Counted from the stretch's first letter, positions 9,701 through 18,581 are shown. The stretch: 64,000 bases of DNA from Massilia mucilaginosa (GCF_011682145.1 NZ_WHJH01000029.1:17496-81495), one strand, 5' to 3'. Numbers and translations are program-made. Notes: generated by a model not told the origin, from the sequence alone.

Positions 9701-9835
9701 TGGGGGCCGATGGCGGTCGCCATCATGGGCGGGCTGGTGGTGGCGACGGCGCTGACCCTGCTGTTCCTGCCGGCCTTGTATGCGACGTGCTTCAGGGTGA
9801 AAAAGCCGGTCGACGCGGTTGCGCTGCGCACGTAA
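6734..9835 (+). CDS. RND efflux transporter, inner-membrane pump subunit (AcrB/HAE1-like)
   Basis: A 1033-residue protein of normal AcrB-family length. It has an N-terminal transmembrane helix (TRYLIVALLLGGVISYMNLGQ), two large periplasmic loops, and a central helix bundle. The segment LLVDDAIIAVEMM in transmembrane helix 4 carries the paired Asp residues of the proton relay. A second bundle near the C-terminus includes GMIIRNSVILVDQIEQ and the GPMAVAIMGGLVVATALTLLFLPALYA ending. It exports small hydrophobic or amphiphilic compounds using the proton gradient, together with the adaptor that overlaps it by 4 bp. The AcrB-type Asp pair argues against a metal-efflux CusA assignment; the substrates cannot be read from sequence. 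Confidence 0.92.
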   Translation: MKGFNLSRWALEHIPLTRYLIVALLLGGVISYMNLGQDEDPPFTFRVMVVRAIWPGATAVQMAEQVTDKLEKKLQETPYIDKIKSYSKPGEVIIILQLRESTPPRETANSWYQVRKKIGDIKGTLPPGVIGPFFNDEFGDTYGSIFALSADGFNYAEVKEYADFVRQQLLQVPLVSKVEQFGVQAEKLNIEFSHKKFAQLGVPFEVIANQIATQNAVEATGVLVTPTDNLQVRVSGALTTAKDLENLELRANGTTFRLGDFATVKREYEDPPVEKMRFNGKEVIGLGVSMEKGGNIIQMGKGLEETVARIKAKLPVGIELERVSDQPRAVTASVSEFIKVLIEAVVIVLAVSFLALGLHTKPLRIDARPGLVVALTIPLVLAITFLFMRFFNIDLHKISLGALIIALGLLVDDAIIAVEMMVRKMEEGMSRFDAATFAYTSTAMPMLTGTLITAAGFLPIGLAKSAAGEYTFSMFSVNAIALLISWLVAVIFTPYIGYMILKVKPHAAGEGEHDMFNTPGFQRFRRVVTWCVEWRKTTIALSLGVFFLGVYGFNFIEKQFFPDSSRPELMVEMWTPEGTAFKANEALVKKFEKLMAKETNVESVTSYVGNGSPRFYLPLDQIFPQSNVSQIVVLAKGLEHRESLRLKIVDIFAKDFPEVRGRVKLLPNGPPVPYPVQFRVAGPEIAVVRDFADKVKDIMRANPNAIGVNDNWNESVKVLRLDLDQEKLRALGVTSQTVMRAANTILSGTTIGQFREDNKLIDIVIRQPVEERATIAVLNDTNIPTASGKSVTMSQIARAHFVWEPGVVWREGREWAITAQADVVDGIQGPTVSDQIGLKLADLRAALPPGYTISLAGAAADSAAAEASIAANVPLVLFIVFTLLMLQLHSFSRSLLVFLTGPLGVAGAAMALLILDRPFGFVANLGVIALFGMIIRNSVILVDQIEQDIAAGAEPWHAVIEAAVRRCRPIILTAAAAALAMIPLSRSVFWGPMAVAIMGGLVVATALTLLFLPALYATCFRVKKPVDAVALRT

Positions 9836-9862
9836 TACGTCCGCCATGGCCCCGCTCTAAGT

Positions 9863-9944
9863 ACCGTCTTTCCCGCGAAGGCGGGAACCCATAGCACCTA
9901 TGATTAACGGTGCTATGGATCCCCGCCTTCGCGGGGAAGACGGT
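9863..9944. repeat. 82-nt near-perfect palindrome between convergent genes (REP-like or bidirectional terminator)
   Basis: Two 36-nt arms (9863-9898 and 9909-9944) pair at 33 of 36 positions around a 10-nt loop. Each arm contains the block CCCGCGAAGGCGGG, itself a small hairpin, and CCATAGCACC next to the loop. It sits between the 3' ends of the RND pump and the MATE gene. The composite structure looks like a dispersed extragenic palindrome of the REP/BIME kind seen in many Betaproteobacteria and Xanthomonadales, and could also stop transcription from both sides. Confidence 0.75.
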
Positions 9945-10007
9945 CTTAAATGTGGTGGGGGAACCACGCTTGCCTTGCCGTAGATGACGGCGTTGCTGGT
10001 TCACGCT

Positions 10008-11375
10008 TTACGCCGCCACATGCGCCCGTACCGCGCGCGCATGTTTCTCCCACACCCGGCTTTTCCACCTGGCATACATCGCCAAGCCGCGCACCCACTC
10101 GTCGCAAGTGAACGCGATCCACACCCCCATCAATCCCCATCCGAAATGCAGGCCCAGCAGCCATGCCAGCGGCACCGCCACGCCCCACATCGAACACGCT
10201 CCTATCAGCACCGGAAACGTCGCGTCACCAGTGGCCCTGAGTGAATTGATCACCACCAGATTGAAGGTCCGGCCCGGCTCCAGCAGCAAACTCATGCGCA
10301 GCAGCAGCGCGCCGCCGGCCACGATCGCCGGGTCCTTGCTGAAAAACCCGAACAGCCACGGCGCCAGCAGCACCACCACGCAGGTCGTCACCACCGTCAC
10401 GCCCAGGCCCACGCGCAGGCTGCGCAGCAGTTGCCGGTAAGCGTCGTCGAACTCGCCCGCGCCGATCATGTGCCCGATCATGATCTCGGTACTGATGCCG
10501 ATGGAAATACCCAGCATCATCATGATCATCGACAACTGGATCGCATACGAAAACGTGGCAAGCTCGGTCACGCCCATCTGGCCGACAAAATACGTGATCA
10601 CCATGAAGCTCGCTTGCCAGCACAGATTCTCGCCCGCCGCCGGTAAACCAATCCGCAGGATGCGCGCCAGCGTAGCGCGCGACAGGCTGACGAACCACGA
10701 CAGCCGCACGCCCAGCTTGAGCTGGCGCCGCACCAGCCAGGCCAGCGCCAGGCAGGCCACGGCGCGGCTGATGACGGTCGACAGCGCCGCGCCGACCACG
10801 CCCATTTCCGGCGCGCCCAGCAGGCCGAAAATGAGGATCACGTTGAGGATCAGATTGAGCACGTTCATGCCGATGGCGACATACATCGCTTCGCGCATGT
10901 GCCCGTGCGCGCGCAGCACCGAGCCGAACGCGATATTGATCGATTCGATGAACAGCGTGCCGCCCATCAGCGCCAGGAACGGCTGCGCGTACGGCATCAG
11001 TTGCGGCGGCAATTGCAGCAGGCGCAGCATGTCGGCCGAACAGCCCCAGATCGCCAGGCTGACGATCATCCCCAGCCAGAAGTTGATGCCGACGGCGGTG
11101 GCCGCCACGCGCTCGGCGCCGGCGCGGTCGCCGGCGCCGAGGTAATGGGTCAGCACCACCGCGCTGCCGATCCCGACAAACGAAAACAGAATGATGCAAA
11201 AGCCGACGATCTGGTTGGCCACCGCCAGCCCGGCCACCGCCGAATCGCCCAGGTGGCTGACCATGAAGGTATCGACCACGCCCGGCAGAATATGCGAGAG
11301 CTGCTCGATAAAAATCGGCCATGTCATGGCGAACAAACTGAGCTTGCGGACTTTGTTATATTGAATGGAGGACAT
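10008..11375 (-). CDS. MATE-family multidrug/cation antiporter
   Basis: A 455-residue polytopic protein with about 12 hydrophobic helices in two similar halves, as in the MATE family. The N-terminus (MTWPIFIEQLSHILPGVVDTFMVSHLGDSAVAG) carries the typical P-x-x-x-x-x-L plus VDT.MVS.LG pattern, and the repeat in the second half reads GLPAAGENLCWQASF. MATE proteins export cationic drugs or metabolites in exchange for Na+ or H+. The gene is monocistronic: its 3' end faces the RND pump across the 82-nt palindrome, and upstream lies the tRNA-Leu/tig region in the opposite direction. Confidence 0.92.
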   Translation of the reverse strand: MSSIQYNKVRKLSLFAMTWPIFIEQLSHILPGVVDTFMVSHLGDSAVAGLAVANQIVGFCIILFSFVGIGSAVVLTHYLGAGDRAGAERVAATAVGINFWLGMIVSLAIWGCSADMLRLLQLPPQLMPYAQPFLALMGGTLFIESINIAFGSVLRAHGHMREAMYVAIGMNVLNLILNVILIFGLLGAPEMGVVGAALSTVISRAVACLALAWLVRRQLKLGVRLSWFVSLSRATLARILRIGLPAAGENLCWQASFMVITYFVGQMGVTELATFSYAIQLSMIMMMLGISIGISTEIMIGHMIGAGEFDDAYRQLLRSLRVGLGVTVVTTCVVVLLAPWLFGFFSKDPAIVAGGALLLRMSLLLEPGRTFNLVVINSLRATGDATFPVLIGACSMWGVAVPLAWLLGLHFGWGLMGVWIAFTCDEWVRGLAMYARWKSRVWEKHARAVRAHVAA

Positions 11376-11498
11376 GCGGAGGTATTTCTTTAGAGGACTG
11401 AAAACGTTTCCAAATTATACGCCGCCTGAGCTCGATTCAAAAAACGCCCTATGTGGTCAGAAAATCCAGTAAAATACCGGGTTGAAGTTGTAGCCCCT

Positions 11499-11551
11499 AA
11501 CAAAGGCAGTGCAGGGCGGCCGGTTTCACTGTCGGGCGCCCTTTGTTTTTT
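11499..11551 (+). terminator. Hairpin followed by a T-run, upstream of tRNA-Leu
   Basis: AACAAAGG (11499-11506) pairs with CCTTTGTT (11540-11547). An inner CAGTG/CACTG stem (11507-11511 with 11527-11531) lies inside, and the structure ends in an uninterrupted T-run. This is a Rho-independent terminator on the plus strand, although no plus-strand gene lies upstream, because the MATE gene reads away. It may end a short non-coding transcript starting near 11480 (TAAAAT at 11470-11475 could be its -10 box). Confidence 0.6.
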
Positions 11552-11601
11552 CAGATGGAAAGGTGCATGCGGCCGCCCATGGCGGCGCCGGATGCGATCC
11601 C

Positions 11602-11688
11602 GCGAGGATGGCGAAATTGGTAGACGCACCAGGTTTAGGTCCTGACGCCAGCAATGGTGTGGGGGTTCGAGTCCCCCTCCTCGCACCA
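11602..11688 (+). tRNA. tRNA-Leu (UAG anticodon)
   Basis: An 87-nt class II tRNA with acceptor stem GCGAGGA pairing with TCCTCGC, an encoded CCA end, and a D-arm containing TTGGTAGACGC. The anticodon loop TTTAGGT lies within CAGG/CCTG, giving anticodon TAG. A long variable arm precedes the GGGGGTTCGAGTCCCCC T-arm. It is located 34 bp upstream of tig. Confidence 0.97.
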
Positions 11689-11721
11689 CGAGTTTAATAC
11701 TATTTTTTGGACGATTTTTAC

Positions 11722-13062
11722 ATGGCAACTGCAGTCGAAACCCTGGGTAAACTCGAACGTCGCTTGACGATCTCTTTTCCGCTGACTGACGTCCGTACGG
11801 AAGTGGAAAAGCGCCTGAAACAGCAGGCCAAATCGGCCAAGGCACCTGGCTTCCGTCCAGGTAAAGTGCCAATGAAAATGGTTGCCCAGCAGTATGGCTA
11901 CCAGATCGAATCGGACGTGCTGAACGATAAAGTCGGCCGCGCATTCAACGAAGCTGCGAACGAGAACCAGCTGCGCGTTGCCGGTTTCCCAAAAATCGAA
12001 CCAAAGGAAGATTCCGCTGAAGGCGTGCTGTCGTTCGACGCCACCTTCGAGGTCTATCCTGAAGTCGTCATCGGCGACCTCTCCGGCGTCGAGATCGACA
12101 CCGTGAAAGCCGACGTGTCGGACGCGGAAATCGAAAAGACCATCGACATTCTGCGCAAGCAGCGCGTGCATTACCACACCAAGGGTGAAGCCGGCGAACA
12201 CGGCGACGGCGGCGAAGCCATCGCGGCCAATGGCGACCGCGTCACCGTCGACTTCGTCGGCGTGATCGATGGCGTTGAATTCCCGGGTGGCAAAGCTGAA
12301 GACTACGCATTCGTGCTCGGCGAAGGCCGCATGCTGCCGGAATTCGAAGCGGCCACCGTTGGCCTCAAAGTCGGCGAAGCGAAAACCTTCCCGCTGGCTT
12401 TCCCTGCCGATTACCACGGTGCCGATGTTGCCGGCAAAACCGCCGACTTCACCATCACCCTGAAAAAGCTGGAATGGGCGCACCTGCCGGCAGTCGATGC
12501 CGAGTTCGCCAAATCGCTGGGCATGGAAGACGGCGACCTGGAAAAAATGCGCGCTGACATCAAAGTCAACCTGGAACGCGAAGTCGCGGGCCGCGTCAAG
12601 GCACGCAACAAGGAAGCCGTGATGGATGCCCTGGTCAAGGTCACCGACATGGAAGTTCCTAAAGTCATGATCGCCCAGGATGCGGACCGCCTGGCCGAAA
12701 TGACCCGCCAGGACATGGCGCAGCGCGGCATGGATGTCAAAGATATGCCATTCCCGCAAGAACTGTTCGCCACCAAGGCCGAGCGCCGCGTGCGCCTGGG
12801 CTTGATCCTGTCGCAACTGGTTGGCGACAACAAGCTGCAGGCAACCCCTGAGCAGGTCAAGGCACAGATCGAAGATTTCGCCCAAAGCTACGAAGATCCG
12901 CGCGAAGTACTGAAGTACTACTACAGCGATCGTCGCCGCCTGTCGGAAGTCGAAGCTCTTGTATTGGAAGAAAACGTCGTTAACTATGTACTCGGTATCG
13001 CGAAAGTCACAGCCAAGGCTGTTGCATTCGACGAGTTGATGGGAAGCAACGCACAAGCTTAA
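11722..13062 (+). CDS. tig: Trigger factor, ribosome-associated chaperone and peptidyl-prolyl isomerase
   Basis: A 446-residue protein beginning [15 protein letters not shown]. The N-terminal ribosome-binding domain contains the signature [12 protein letters not shown] (the conserved GFRxGKxP loop that docks on ribosomal protein uL23). The FKBP-type isomerase domain follows (about residues 160-250; [34 protein letters not shown]). The C-terminal helical arms include the [17 protein letters not shown] region. It shields nascent chains leaving the ribosome. It heads the conserved tig-clpP-clpX-lon block; the five codons that extend the frame upstream of ATG 11722 look non-coding. Confidence 0.97.
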   Translation: MATAVETLGKLERRLTISFPLTDVRTEVEKRLKQQAKSAKAPGFRPGKVPMKMVAQQYGYQIESDVLNDKVGRAFNEAANENQLRVAGFPKIEPKEDSAEGVLSFDATFEVYPEVVIGDLSGVEIDTVKADVSDAEIEKTIDILRKQRVHYHTKGEAGEHGDGGEAIAANGDRVTVDFVGVIDGVEFPGGKAEDYAFVLGEGRMLPEFEAATVGLKVGEAKTFPLAFPADYHGADVAGKTADFTITLKKLEWAHLPAVDAEFAKSLGMEDGDLEKMRADIKVNLEREVAGRVKARNKEAVMDALVKVTDMEVPKVMIAQDADRLAEMTRQDMAQRGMDVKDMPFPQELFATKAERRVRLGLILSQLVGDNKLQATPEQVKAQIEDFAQSYEDPREVLKYYYSDRRRLSEVEALVLEENVVNYVLGIAKVTAKAVAFDELMGSNAQA

Positions 13063-13099
13063 AGTTTGCTTTAGGCTGCTTACAAAGGAAGAGACAGGT

Positions 13100-13717
13100 A
13101 TGAATCATAATCCGGCATTGGATACACAAGCACTCGGCCTCATTCCGATGGTCGTGGAGCAAAGCGGCCGCGGCGAGCGCTCGTACGATATTTACTCGCG
13201 CCTGCTCAAGGAACGCGTGATTTTCATGGTCGGGCCGGTGCATGACCAGATGGCCAACCTGATCGTTGCGCAGCTGCTGTTTCTCGAGAGCGAGAATCCG
13301 GACAAGGATATTTCGCTCTACATCAACTCGCCTGGCGGATCGGTGTCGGCCGGCCTGGCGATCTTCGATACAATGAACTTCATCAAGCCGGACGTGTCGA
13401 CCCTGTGCACCGGGATGGCGGCCTCGATGGGCGCCTTCCTGCTGGCGGCCGGCGCCAAGGGCAAGCGTTTTTCGCTGCCGAACTCGCGCATCATGATTCA
13501 CCAGCCGTCGGGCGGCTCGCAAGGGCAGGCCTCGGACATCGAAATCCAGGCCAAGGAAATCCTCTACCTGCGTGAGCGCCTGAACCACATCCTGGCCGAA
13601 CGTACGGGCAAGACGATGGAACAGATCCACAAGGATACCGACCGCGACCGTTTCATGTCGGGCGAAGAAGCTGCTGAGTATGGTCTGATCGACAAAGTCC
13701 TTGCGAAGCGCGAATAA
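13100..13717 (+). CDS. clpP: ATP-dependent Clp protease proteolytic subunit
   Basis: A 205-residue serine protease forming the tetradecameric chamber of ClpXP. The catalytic triad is visible: Ser109 in GMAASMGA, His134 in MIHQPSGG, and Asp183 in DRDRFMS. The [22 protein letters not shown] segment and the handle helix are typical of the family. AAGGAAGAGA lies upstream of the ATG. The gene is 37 bp after tig and 216 bp before clpX, from which it is separated by two hairpins, so clpX probably also has its own promoter. Confidence 0.98.
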   Translation: MNHNPALDTQALGLIPMVVEQSGRGERSYDIYSRLLKERVIFMVGPVHDQMANLIVAQLLFLESENPDKDISLYINSPGGSVSAGLAIFDTMNFIKPDVSTLCTGMAASMGAFLLAAGAKGKRFSLPNSRIMIHQPSGGSQGQASDIEIQAKEILYLRERLNHILAERTGKTMEQIHKDTDRDRFMSGEEAAEYGLIDKVLAKRE

Positions 13718-13745
13718 GTTGTCAGCGCGGGTCGTGAGGGCCAGC

Positions 13746-13771
13746 GGCACACCGGATCGGTCCGGCGTGCC
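13746..13771. other. Intergenic hairpin downstream of clpP
   Basis: GGCAC and GTGCC flank an inner CCGGA/TCCGG stem with a very short loop, giving a 26-nt hairpin about 30 nt after the clpP stop. There is no T-run. It may protect the 3' end of the tig-clpP messenger ahead of the true terminator further downstream. Confidence 0.5.
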
Positions 13772-13811
13772 GCAGGGCGCCCGCCACGTTCACCTCGGTT
13801 GTTGCTGAAAG

Positions 13812-13848
13812 AACGCCCGGCGCTACGACGTTCGGGCGTTTCGTTTTT
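13812..13848 (+). terminator. Rho-independent terminator after clpP
   Basis: AACGCCCG (13812-13819) pairs with CGGGCGTT (13833-13840), followed by TCGTTTTTATTT. It closes the tig-clpP unit ahead of clpX. Confidence 0.8.
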
Positions 13849-13933
13849 ATTTCGGGTAGCATGCTGTTAGCGCACACTCATGTTGCGCGTCTGTTCGCGT
13901 TACATTTATAGCAATTCAAGAGAACCCTGCCCC

Positions 13934-15202
13934 ATGTCAGAAAAAAAATCCTCCAGCGGCGAAAAACTCCTCTACTGCTCGTTCTGCGGCAAGAGCCAGC
14001 ACGAGGTGAAGAAACTCATCGCAGGTCCATCCGTCTTCATTTGCGACGAATGCATCGACCTGTGTAACGACATCATCCGCGACGAGACCTCGAACGTCGA
14101 AACGGTGGCCGGCGCCAAGTCGGACCTGCCAACCCCGAACGAGATCAAGGAATTGCTGGACCAGTATGTGATCGGCCAGCAAACCGCCAAGCGCATCCTG
14201 TCCGTTGCGGTCTACAACCATTACAAGCGCCTCAAGCACCTGGGCAAGAAGGACGAAGTCGAACTGGCAAAGAGCAACATCTTGCTGGTCGGTCCTACCG
14301 GTTCGGGCAAGACCCTGCTGGCCCAGACCCTGGCGCGCATGCTCAACGTGCCGTTCGTGATCGCCGACGCCACCACCCTGACCGAAGCCGGTTATGTGGG
14401 CGAAGACGTCGAGAACATCATCCAGAAGCTGCTGCAAAGCTGCAACTACGAAGTCGACAAGGCCCAGCGCGGCATCGTCTACATTGATGAGATCGACAAG
14501 ATTTCGCGTAAATCGGACAATCCGTCGATTACCCGCGATGTCTCCGGCGAAGGCGTGCAGCAAGCACTGCTCAAGCTGATCGAAGGCACCATGGCATCGG
14601 TACCGCCACAAGGCGGGCGCAAGCATCCGAACCAGGATTTCGTCCAGATCGACACGACCAACATCATGTTCATCTGCGGCGGCGCGTTCGACGGCCTGGT
14701 CAAGATCATCCAGAACCGTTCCGAAAAGAGCGGCATCGGTTTCTCGGCCAGCGTCAAGAGCGAGTCCCAGCGCGCCAGCGCCGACGTGCTGCTCGAAGCC
14801 GAACCGGAAGACCTGATCAAGTTCGGCCTGATTCCGGAACTGGTGGGCCGCCTGCCGGTGGTTGCCGCCCTGTCCGAATTGACCGAAGAAGCGCTGATCC
14901 AGATTCTGATCGAGCCGAAGAATGCCTTGATTAAACAGTATTCCAAGTTGCTTGAAATGGAAGGCGCGGAACTGGAAATCCGTCCGGCCGCTTTGCATGC
15001 GATTGCGCGCAAGGCACTGGCACGCAAGACGGGCGCGCGCGGCTTGCGTTCCATTCTTGAACATGCATTGCTCGATGTGATGTACGAACTGCCGAATCAG
15101 CAGAATGTCATCAAGGTCGTTATCGATGAAAATTCGATCACGAACGGCGCAAAACCTTTACTGATTTACAGCGAAAGCGCCAAGGCATCGGGCGAAAACT
15201 GA
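13934..15202 (+). CDS. clpX: ATP-dependent Clp protease ATP-binding subunit ClpX
   Basis: A 422-residue AAA+ unfoldase. The N-terminal zinc-binding domain has its four Cys at 15, 18, 37 and 40 (YCSFCGKS and [10 protein letters not shown]). Walker A is GPTGSGKT at 120-127 and Walker B has Asp185-Glu186 ([10 protein letters not shown]). The IGF loop that docks on ClpP is visible in [11 protein letters not shown]. ClpX selects, unfolds and feeds substrates to ClpP. The start chosen is MSEKKSS at 13934; the frame continues 18 codons upstream into non-coding sequence. It is separated from clpP and lon by terminators, so each may be transcribed alone. Confidence 0.98.
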   Translation: MSEKKSSSGEKLLYCSFCGKSQHEVKKLIAGPSVFICDECIDLCNDIIRDETSNVETVAGAKSDLPTPNEIKELLDQYVIGQQTAKRILSVAVYNHYKRLKHLGKKDEVELAKSNILLVGPTGSGKTLLAQTLARMLNVPFVIADATTLTEAGYVGEDVENIIQKLLQSCNYEVDKAQRGIVYIDEIDKISRKSDNPSITRDVSGEGVQQALLKLIEGTMASVPPQGGRKHPNQDFVQIDTTNIMFICGGAFDGLVKIIQNRSEKSGIGFSASVKSESQRASADVLLEAEPEDLIKFGLIPELVGRLPVVAALSELTEEALIQILIEPKNALIKQYSKLLEMEGAELEIRPAALHAIARKALARKTGARGLRSILEHALLDVMYELPNQQNVIKVVIDENSITNGAKPLLIYSESAKASGEN

Positions 15203-15290
15203 AATTCTGCGATGCGGACGCAACAAAAGCATTGATTCCTGAATTCTTGGCGGTACAATTTACCTCAATAAAAGAATCAGGCTTCATTCG

Positions 15291-15332
15291 AAAAGCCACT
15301 CGCAGCGGTACCGCTGCGCGGTGGCTTTTTTA
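15291..15332 (+). terminator. Rho-independent terminator after clpX
   Basis: AAAAGCCAC (15291-15299) pairs with GTGGCTTTT (15321-15329). The perfect inner palindrome GCAGCGGTACCGCTGC lies at 15302-15317 and a T-run follows. Confidence 0.85.
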
Positions 15333-15430
15333 TTTGATGTTCCGATAAAGTTTTTTTAGATTATTCCGGTTGTATTTGAATCAAGTTGATGAATACTCAA
15401 ATAACTTGTAGAAATATTTTATCCGCCGGT

Positions 15431-15458
15431 CTTGTGTTTTGGCAGATGGTGCCAATAT
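15431..15458 (+). promoter_or_regulatory. Candidate heat-shock (sigma32-like) promoter of lon
   Basis: CTTGTG (15431-15436), 14 bp, then GCCAATAT (15451-15458) resembles the sigma32 pattern CTTGAA with a CCCATNT -10 box. It ends 28 bp before the lon ATG. lon is heat-shock controlled in enterobacteria and many Betaproteobacteria. The match is imperfect, so this is only a candidate. Confidence 0.35.
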
Positions 15459-15486
15459 CGTAAACACGCTTTCTATAAGGTATGCC

Positions 15487-17913
15487 ATGACAACTTCCAA
15501 ATTAACCGAGCAAACGACGCTGCCCTTACTGCCGTTGCGCGACGTGGTCGTCTTCCCGCATATGGTGATCCCACTGTTCGTCGGCCGTCCTAAATCCATC
15601 AAGGCGCTGGAAGCGGCCATGGAACAGGGCAAGAGCATCATGCTGGCGGCCCAGAAAGCCGCAGCCAAAGACGAGCCATCCGCGTCCGACATCTACGAAA
15701 TCGGTTGCGTGGCCAACATTCTGCAAATGTTGAAACTGCCCGATGGCACCGTCAAGGTGCTGGTCGAAGGCGCCCAGCGTGCGCGCATCAACCACATCAG
15801 CGATGCGCCGACGCACTTTATCGCCGACCTGACCCCGCTCAATTCGGAAATCGGCGACGATTCCGAAGTCGAGGCGATGCGCCGCGCGATCGTCCAGCAG
15901 TTCGACCAGTACGTCAAACTGAACAAAAAGATTCCTCCTGAAATCCTCGCTTCGCTGGCAGGGATCGACGACGCCGGCCGCCTGGCCGATACCGTCGCCG
16001 CCCATCTGCCGCTCAAGCTCGAGCAGAAACAGGTGATCCTCGAGATCTTCAATGTCGCCAAGCGTCTTGAGCACCTGCTCGGCCAGCTCGAAGGCGAGCT
16101 CGACATCCTGCAAGTCGAAAAACGCATCCGTGGCCGCGTCAAGCGCCAGATGGAAAAATCGCAGCGCGAGTACTATCTGAACGAGCAGGTCAAGGCGATC
16201 CAGAAAGAACTGGGCGAGGGCGAAGATGGCGCCGATATCGACGAACTCGAGAAAAAAGTCATCGCCGCCAAGATGCCGAAGGAAGCGCTGGACAAGGCTA
16301 CCAACGAACTCAAGAAGCTCAAGCTGATGTCGCCGATGTCGGCCGAAGCGACCGTGGTGCGCAACTACATCGACACCCTGGTCAATCTACCGTGGAAGAA
16401 AAAGTCCAAGGTCAATAACGACCTGTCGAACGCCGAAAAAGTGCTCGAAGGCGATCACTATGGTCTCGACAAGGTCAAAGAACGCATTCTGGAATACCTC
16501 GCGGTCCAGCAACGCGTCGACAAACTGAAAGCGCCGATCCTGTGCTTCGTCGGTCCTCCGGGCGTGGGTAAAACCTCGCTGGGCCAGTCGATCGCCAAGG
16601 CCACCAACCGCAAGTTCGTGCGCATGGCTTTGGGCGGCGTGCGCGACGAAGCCGAGATCCGCGGCCACCGCCGCACGTATATCGGTTCGATGCCGGGCAA
16701 GGTGCTGCAATCGCTTGCGAAAGTCGGCGTGCGCAATCCGCTGTTCCTGCTCGACGAAATCGACAAGATGGGCGCGGACTTTCGCGGCGATCCGTCCTCG
16801 GCCCTGCTCGAAGTGCTGGACCCGGAACAGAATCACACGTTCTCGGACCACTACATCGAAGTTGACTTCGATCTGTCGGACGTGATGTTCGTGGCGACCT
16901 CGAATTCGTTCAACATTCCGCCGGCGCTGCTCGACCGCATGGAAGTCATTCGCCTGTCCGGTTACACGGAAGATGAAAAGACCAGCATCGCCCAGCGTTA
17001 CCTGCTGCCCAAGCAGATCAAGGCGAATGGCCTGAAGGAAGAAGAAATCGCCGTGGCCGAAGGCGCGATCCGCGACATCATCCGTTACTACACCCGGGAA
17101 GCCGGCGTGCGTTCGCTCGAGCGCGAAATCTCGAAGATCTGCCGCAAGGTCGTCAAGATGCTGTTGCTGAAAAAGGCCGATAAAAAGGTCATGGTCAACA
17201 ACAAGAACATCGACAAGTTCCTGGGCGTGCGCCGTTACGACTTTGGCGTGGCCGAGAAAGAGAATCAGATCGGCCAGGTGGTCGGCCTTGCATGGACCGA
17301 AGTGGGCGGCGATTTGCTGACCATCGAGGCGGTGCAAATGCCGGGCAAGGGCGGCGTGATCCGCACCGGCACCCTGGGCGACGTGATGAAGGAATCGATC
17401 GAAGCGGCGCGCACCGTGGTGCGTTCGCGCGCCAACCGCCTCGGCATCAAGAATGACGTGTTCGAAAAAGCCGACATTCACATTCACGTGCCGGAAGGCG
17501 CCACGCCGAAAGACGGTCCATCGGCCGGTATCGCGATGACCACCGCGCTGGTGTCGGTGTTTACCGGGATTCCGGTCCGGGCCGATGTGGCGATGACCGG
17601 CGAGATCACCCTGCGCGGCGAAGTGCTGCCGATCGGCGGCCTGAAAGAAAAACTGCTGGCGGCGCATCGCGGCGGCATCAAGACCGTCTTGATTCCGGAG
17701 CAGAACGTCAAGGACCTGGCCGAGATTCCGGACAACGTGAAGAACAAGCTCGAAATCGTTCCGGTACGCTGGATCGACAAGGTGCTCGAAATCGCGCTCG
17801 AACGCATGCCGACGCCAGTGGTGGAAGTGCCGGCCGTTGCCGCCGTTGCCGCCGTCGCCGCCACCGCCCAGGTCGACGGCGTGGCCCCGCAGACGGACGT
17901 CGTGAAACACTAA
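15487..17913 (+). CDS. lon: ATP-dependent protease Lon
   Basis: An 808-residue LonA protease. The N-terminal substrate-binding domain ([20 protein letters not shown] onward) and a coiled-coil region are followed by the AAA+ module with Walker A GPPGVGKT at 356-363. The C-terminal Ser-Lys protease domain has Ser679 in DGPSAGIA and Lys722 in GGLKEKLL, the same numbers as the E. coli enzyme. It degrades misfolded and regulatory proteins in the cytoplasm. After the protease fold there is an Ala/Val-rich tail of about 30 residues with an imperfect AVAAVAA repeat. The start MTTSKLTEQ follows TAAGG. Confidence 0.98.
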   Translation: MTTSKLTEQTTLPLLPLRDVVVFPHMVIPLFVGRPKSIKALEAAMEQGKSIMLAAQKAAAKDEPSASDIYEIGCVANILQMLKLPDGTVKVLVEGAQRARINHISDAPTHFIADLTPLNSEIGDDSEVEAMRRAIVQQFDQYVKLNKKIPPEILASLAGIDDAGRLADTVAAHLPLKLEQKQVILEIFNVAKRLEHLLGQLEGELDILQVEKRIRGRVKRQMEKSQREYYLNEQVKAIQKELGEGEDGADIDELEKKVIAAKMPKEALDKATNELKKLKLMSPMSAEATVVRNYIDTLVNLPWKKKSKVNNDLSNAEKVLEGDHYGLDKVKERILEYLAVQQRVDKLKAPILCFVGPPGVGKTSLGQSIAKATNRKFVRMALGGVRDEAEIRGHRRTYIGSMPGKVLQSLAKVGVRNPLFLLDEIDKMGADFRGDPSSALLEVLDPEQNHTFSDHYIEVDFDLSDVMFVATSNSFNIPPALLDRMEVIRLSGYTEDEKTSIAQRYLLPKQIKANGLKEEEIAVAEGAIRDIIRYYTREAGVRSLEREISKICRKVVKMLLLKKADKKVMVNNKNIDKFLGVRRYDFGVAEKENQIGQVVGLAWTEVGGDLLTIEAVQMPGKGGVIRTGTLGDVMKESIEAARTVVRSRANRLGIKNDVFEKADIHIHVPEGATPKDGPSAGIAMTTALVSVFTGIPVRADVAMTGEITLRGEVLPIGGLKEKLLAAHRGGIKTVLIPEQNVKDLAEIPDNVKNKLEIVPVRWIDKVLEIALERMPTPVVEVPAVAAVAAVAATAQVDGVAPQTDVVKH

Positions 17914-17935
17914 TCCGGCGTCACCGCGGTACAGA

Positions 17936-17968
17936 AGCAAGCGTCCTCGTGACGCTTGCTTTTTTTTC
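17936..17968 (+). terminator. Rho-independent terminator after lon
   Basis: AAGCAAGCGTC and GACGCTTGCTT form an almost perfect stem with a five-base loop, followed by a run of eight T. It is a strong terminator between lon and hupB. Confidence 0.9.
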
Positions 17969-17982
17969 GGGTTGTATTTGGC

Positions 17983-18011
17983 TTGACAGGCCGATGGACG
18001 GCTTGTTTAAT
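17983..18011 (+). promoter_or_regulatory. Sigma70 promoter of hupB
   Basis: A perfect -35 hexamer TTGACA (17983-17988) lies 17 bp from TTTAAT (18006-18011), immediately after the lon terminator. Spacing and sequence indicate a strong constitutive promoter, which suits an abundant nucleoid protein. Confidence 0.8.
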
Positions 18012-18056
18012 ATGCGCTGCGAATTTCCTTTCGCCGCAACTCTTAATGGGGCACAA

Positions 18057-18329
18057 GTGAACAAAACAGAATTGATCGAAGAAATCGCGAAGTCGGCGGA
18101 CATCACCAAGGCCTCGGCCACGAGGGCGCTCGACGCCATGATCGATGCCGTCACCGCCAGCCTGCAAAAGAACGACAGCGTGACCCTGGTCGGCTTCGGC
18201 ACCTTCTCGGTGGGCGAGCGCGCCGCGCGCACCGGCCGCAATCCGCGCACCAAGGAAGCGATCAAGATCGCGGCGGCGAAAGTTCCTAAATTTAAAGCTG
18301 GTAAAGCGCTAAAGGATGCAGTAAACTAA
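18057..18329 (+). CDS. hupB: DNA-binding protein HU, beta type
   Basis: A 90-residue histone-like protein starting with GTG ([32 protein letters not shown]). It contains the beta-arm GRNPRTKE segment with the conserved Asn-Pro that intercalates into DNA, and the [13 protein letters not shown] core. HU dimers bend and compact DNA without sequence specificity. The GTG at 18057 matches the usual HU N-terminus; the longer open frame upstream overlaps the promoter and is not coding. The lon-hupB-ppiD order is the same as in enterobacteria, here with two tRNA genes inserted. Confidence 0.97.
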   Translation: MNKTELIEEIAKSADITKASATRALDAMIDAVTASLQKNDSVTLVGFGTFSVGERAARTGRNPRTKEAIKIAAAKVPKFKAGKALKDAVN

Positions 18330-18334
18330 TGTCC

Positions 18335-18388
18335 TTCGGTGAGGTGACAATCACCGGAAAATGTCAGAGGCACCTGGTGACACAGGTG
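18335..18388 (+). other. Two consecutive hairpins between hupB and tRNA-Val
   Basis: TTCGGTGA/TCACCGGA (18335-18342 with 18351-18358) and CACCTG/CAGGTG (18371-18376 with 18383-18388) lie between the hupB stop and the tRNA-Val 5' end. Neither is followed by a T-run. They may protect the hupB messenger or mark tRNA processing from a hupB-tRNA read-through transcript. Confidence 0.4.
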
Positions 18389-18395
18389 TGCTTGC

Positions 18396-18471
18396 GGGGG
18401 TTTAGCTCAGTTGGTAGAGCAGCGCCCTTACAAGGCGCGGGTCGGGAGTTCGAGCCTCTCAGCCCCCACCA
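18396..18471 (+). tRNA. tRNA-Val (UAC anticodon)
   Basis: A 76-nt cloverleaf with acceptor GGGGGTT pairing with AGCCCCC, D-arm AGCTCAGTTGGTAGAGC, anticodon loop CTTACAA within GCGCC/GGCGC, T-arm with GTTCGAG, and an encoded CCA end. Confidence 0.97.
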
Positions 18472-18504
18472 GAGCATGACATGCGGTACCCAGTGTTTTT
18501 TACG

Positions 18505-18581
18505 GGAGTGGTAGTTCAGTTGGTTAGAATACCGGCCTGTCACGTCGGGGGTCGCGGGTTCGAGTCCCGTCCGCTCCGCCA
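18505..18581 (+). tRNA. tRNA-Asp (GUC anticodon)
   Basis: A 77-nt cloverleaf with acceptor GGAGTGG pairing with CCGCTCC (one G-T pair), D-arm with GTTCAGTTGGTTAGAAT, anticodon GTC in CCTGTCACG, T-arm CGCGGGTTCGAGTCCCG, and an encoded CCA end. It lies 33 bp after tRNA-Val. Confidence 0.97.

Noticed and set aside
6716..9847. Long antisense frame (1043 codons) opposite the RND pump
   Set aside because: Composition artefact without recognisable domains; the RND pump is unambiguous.
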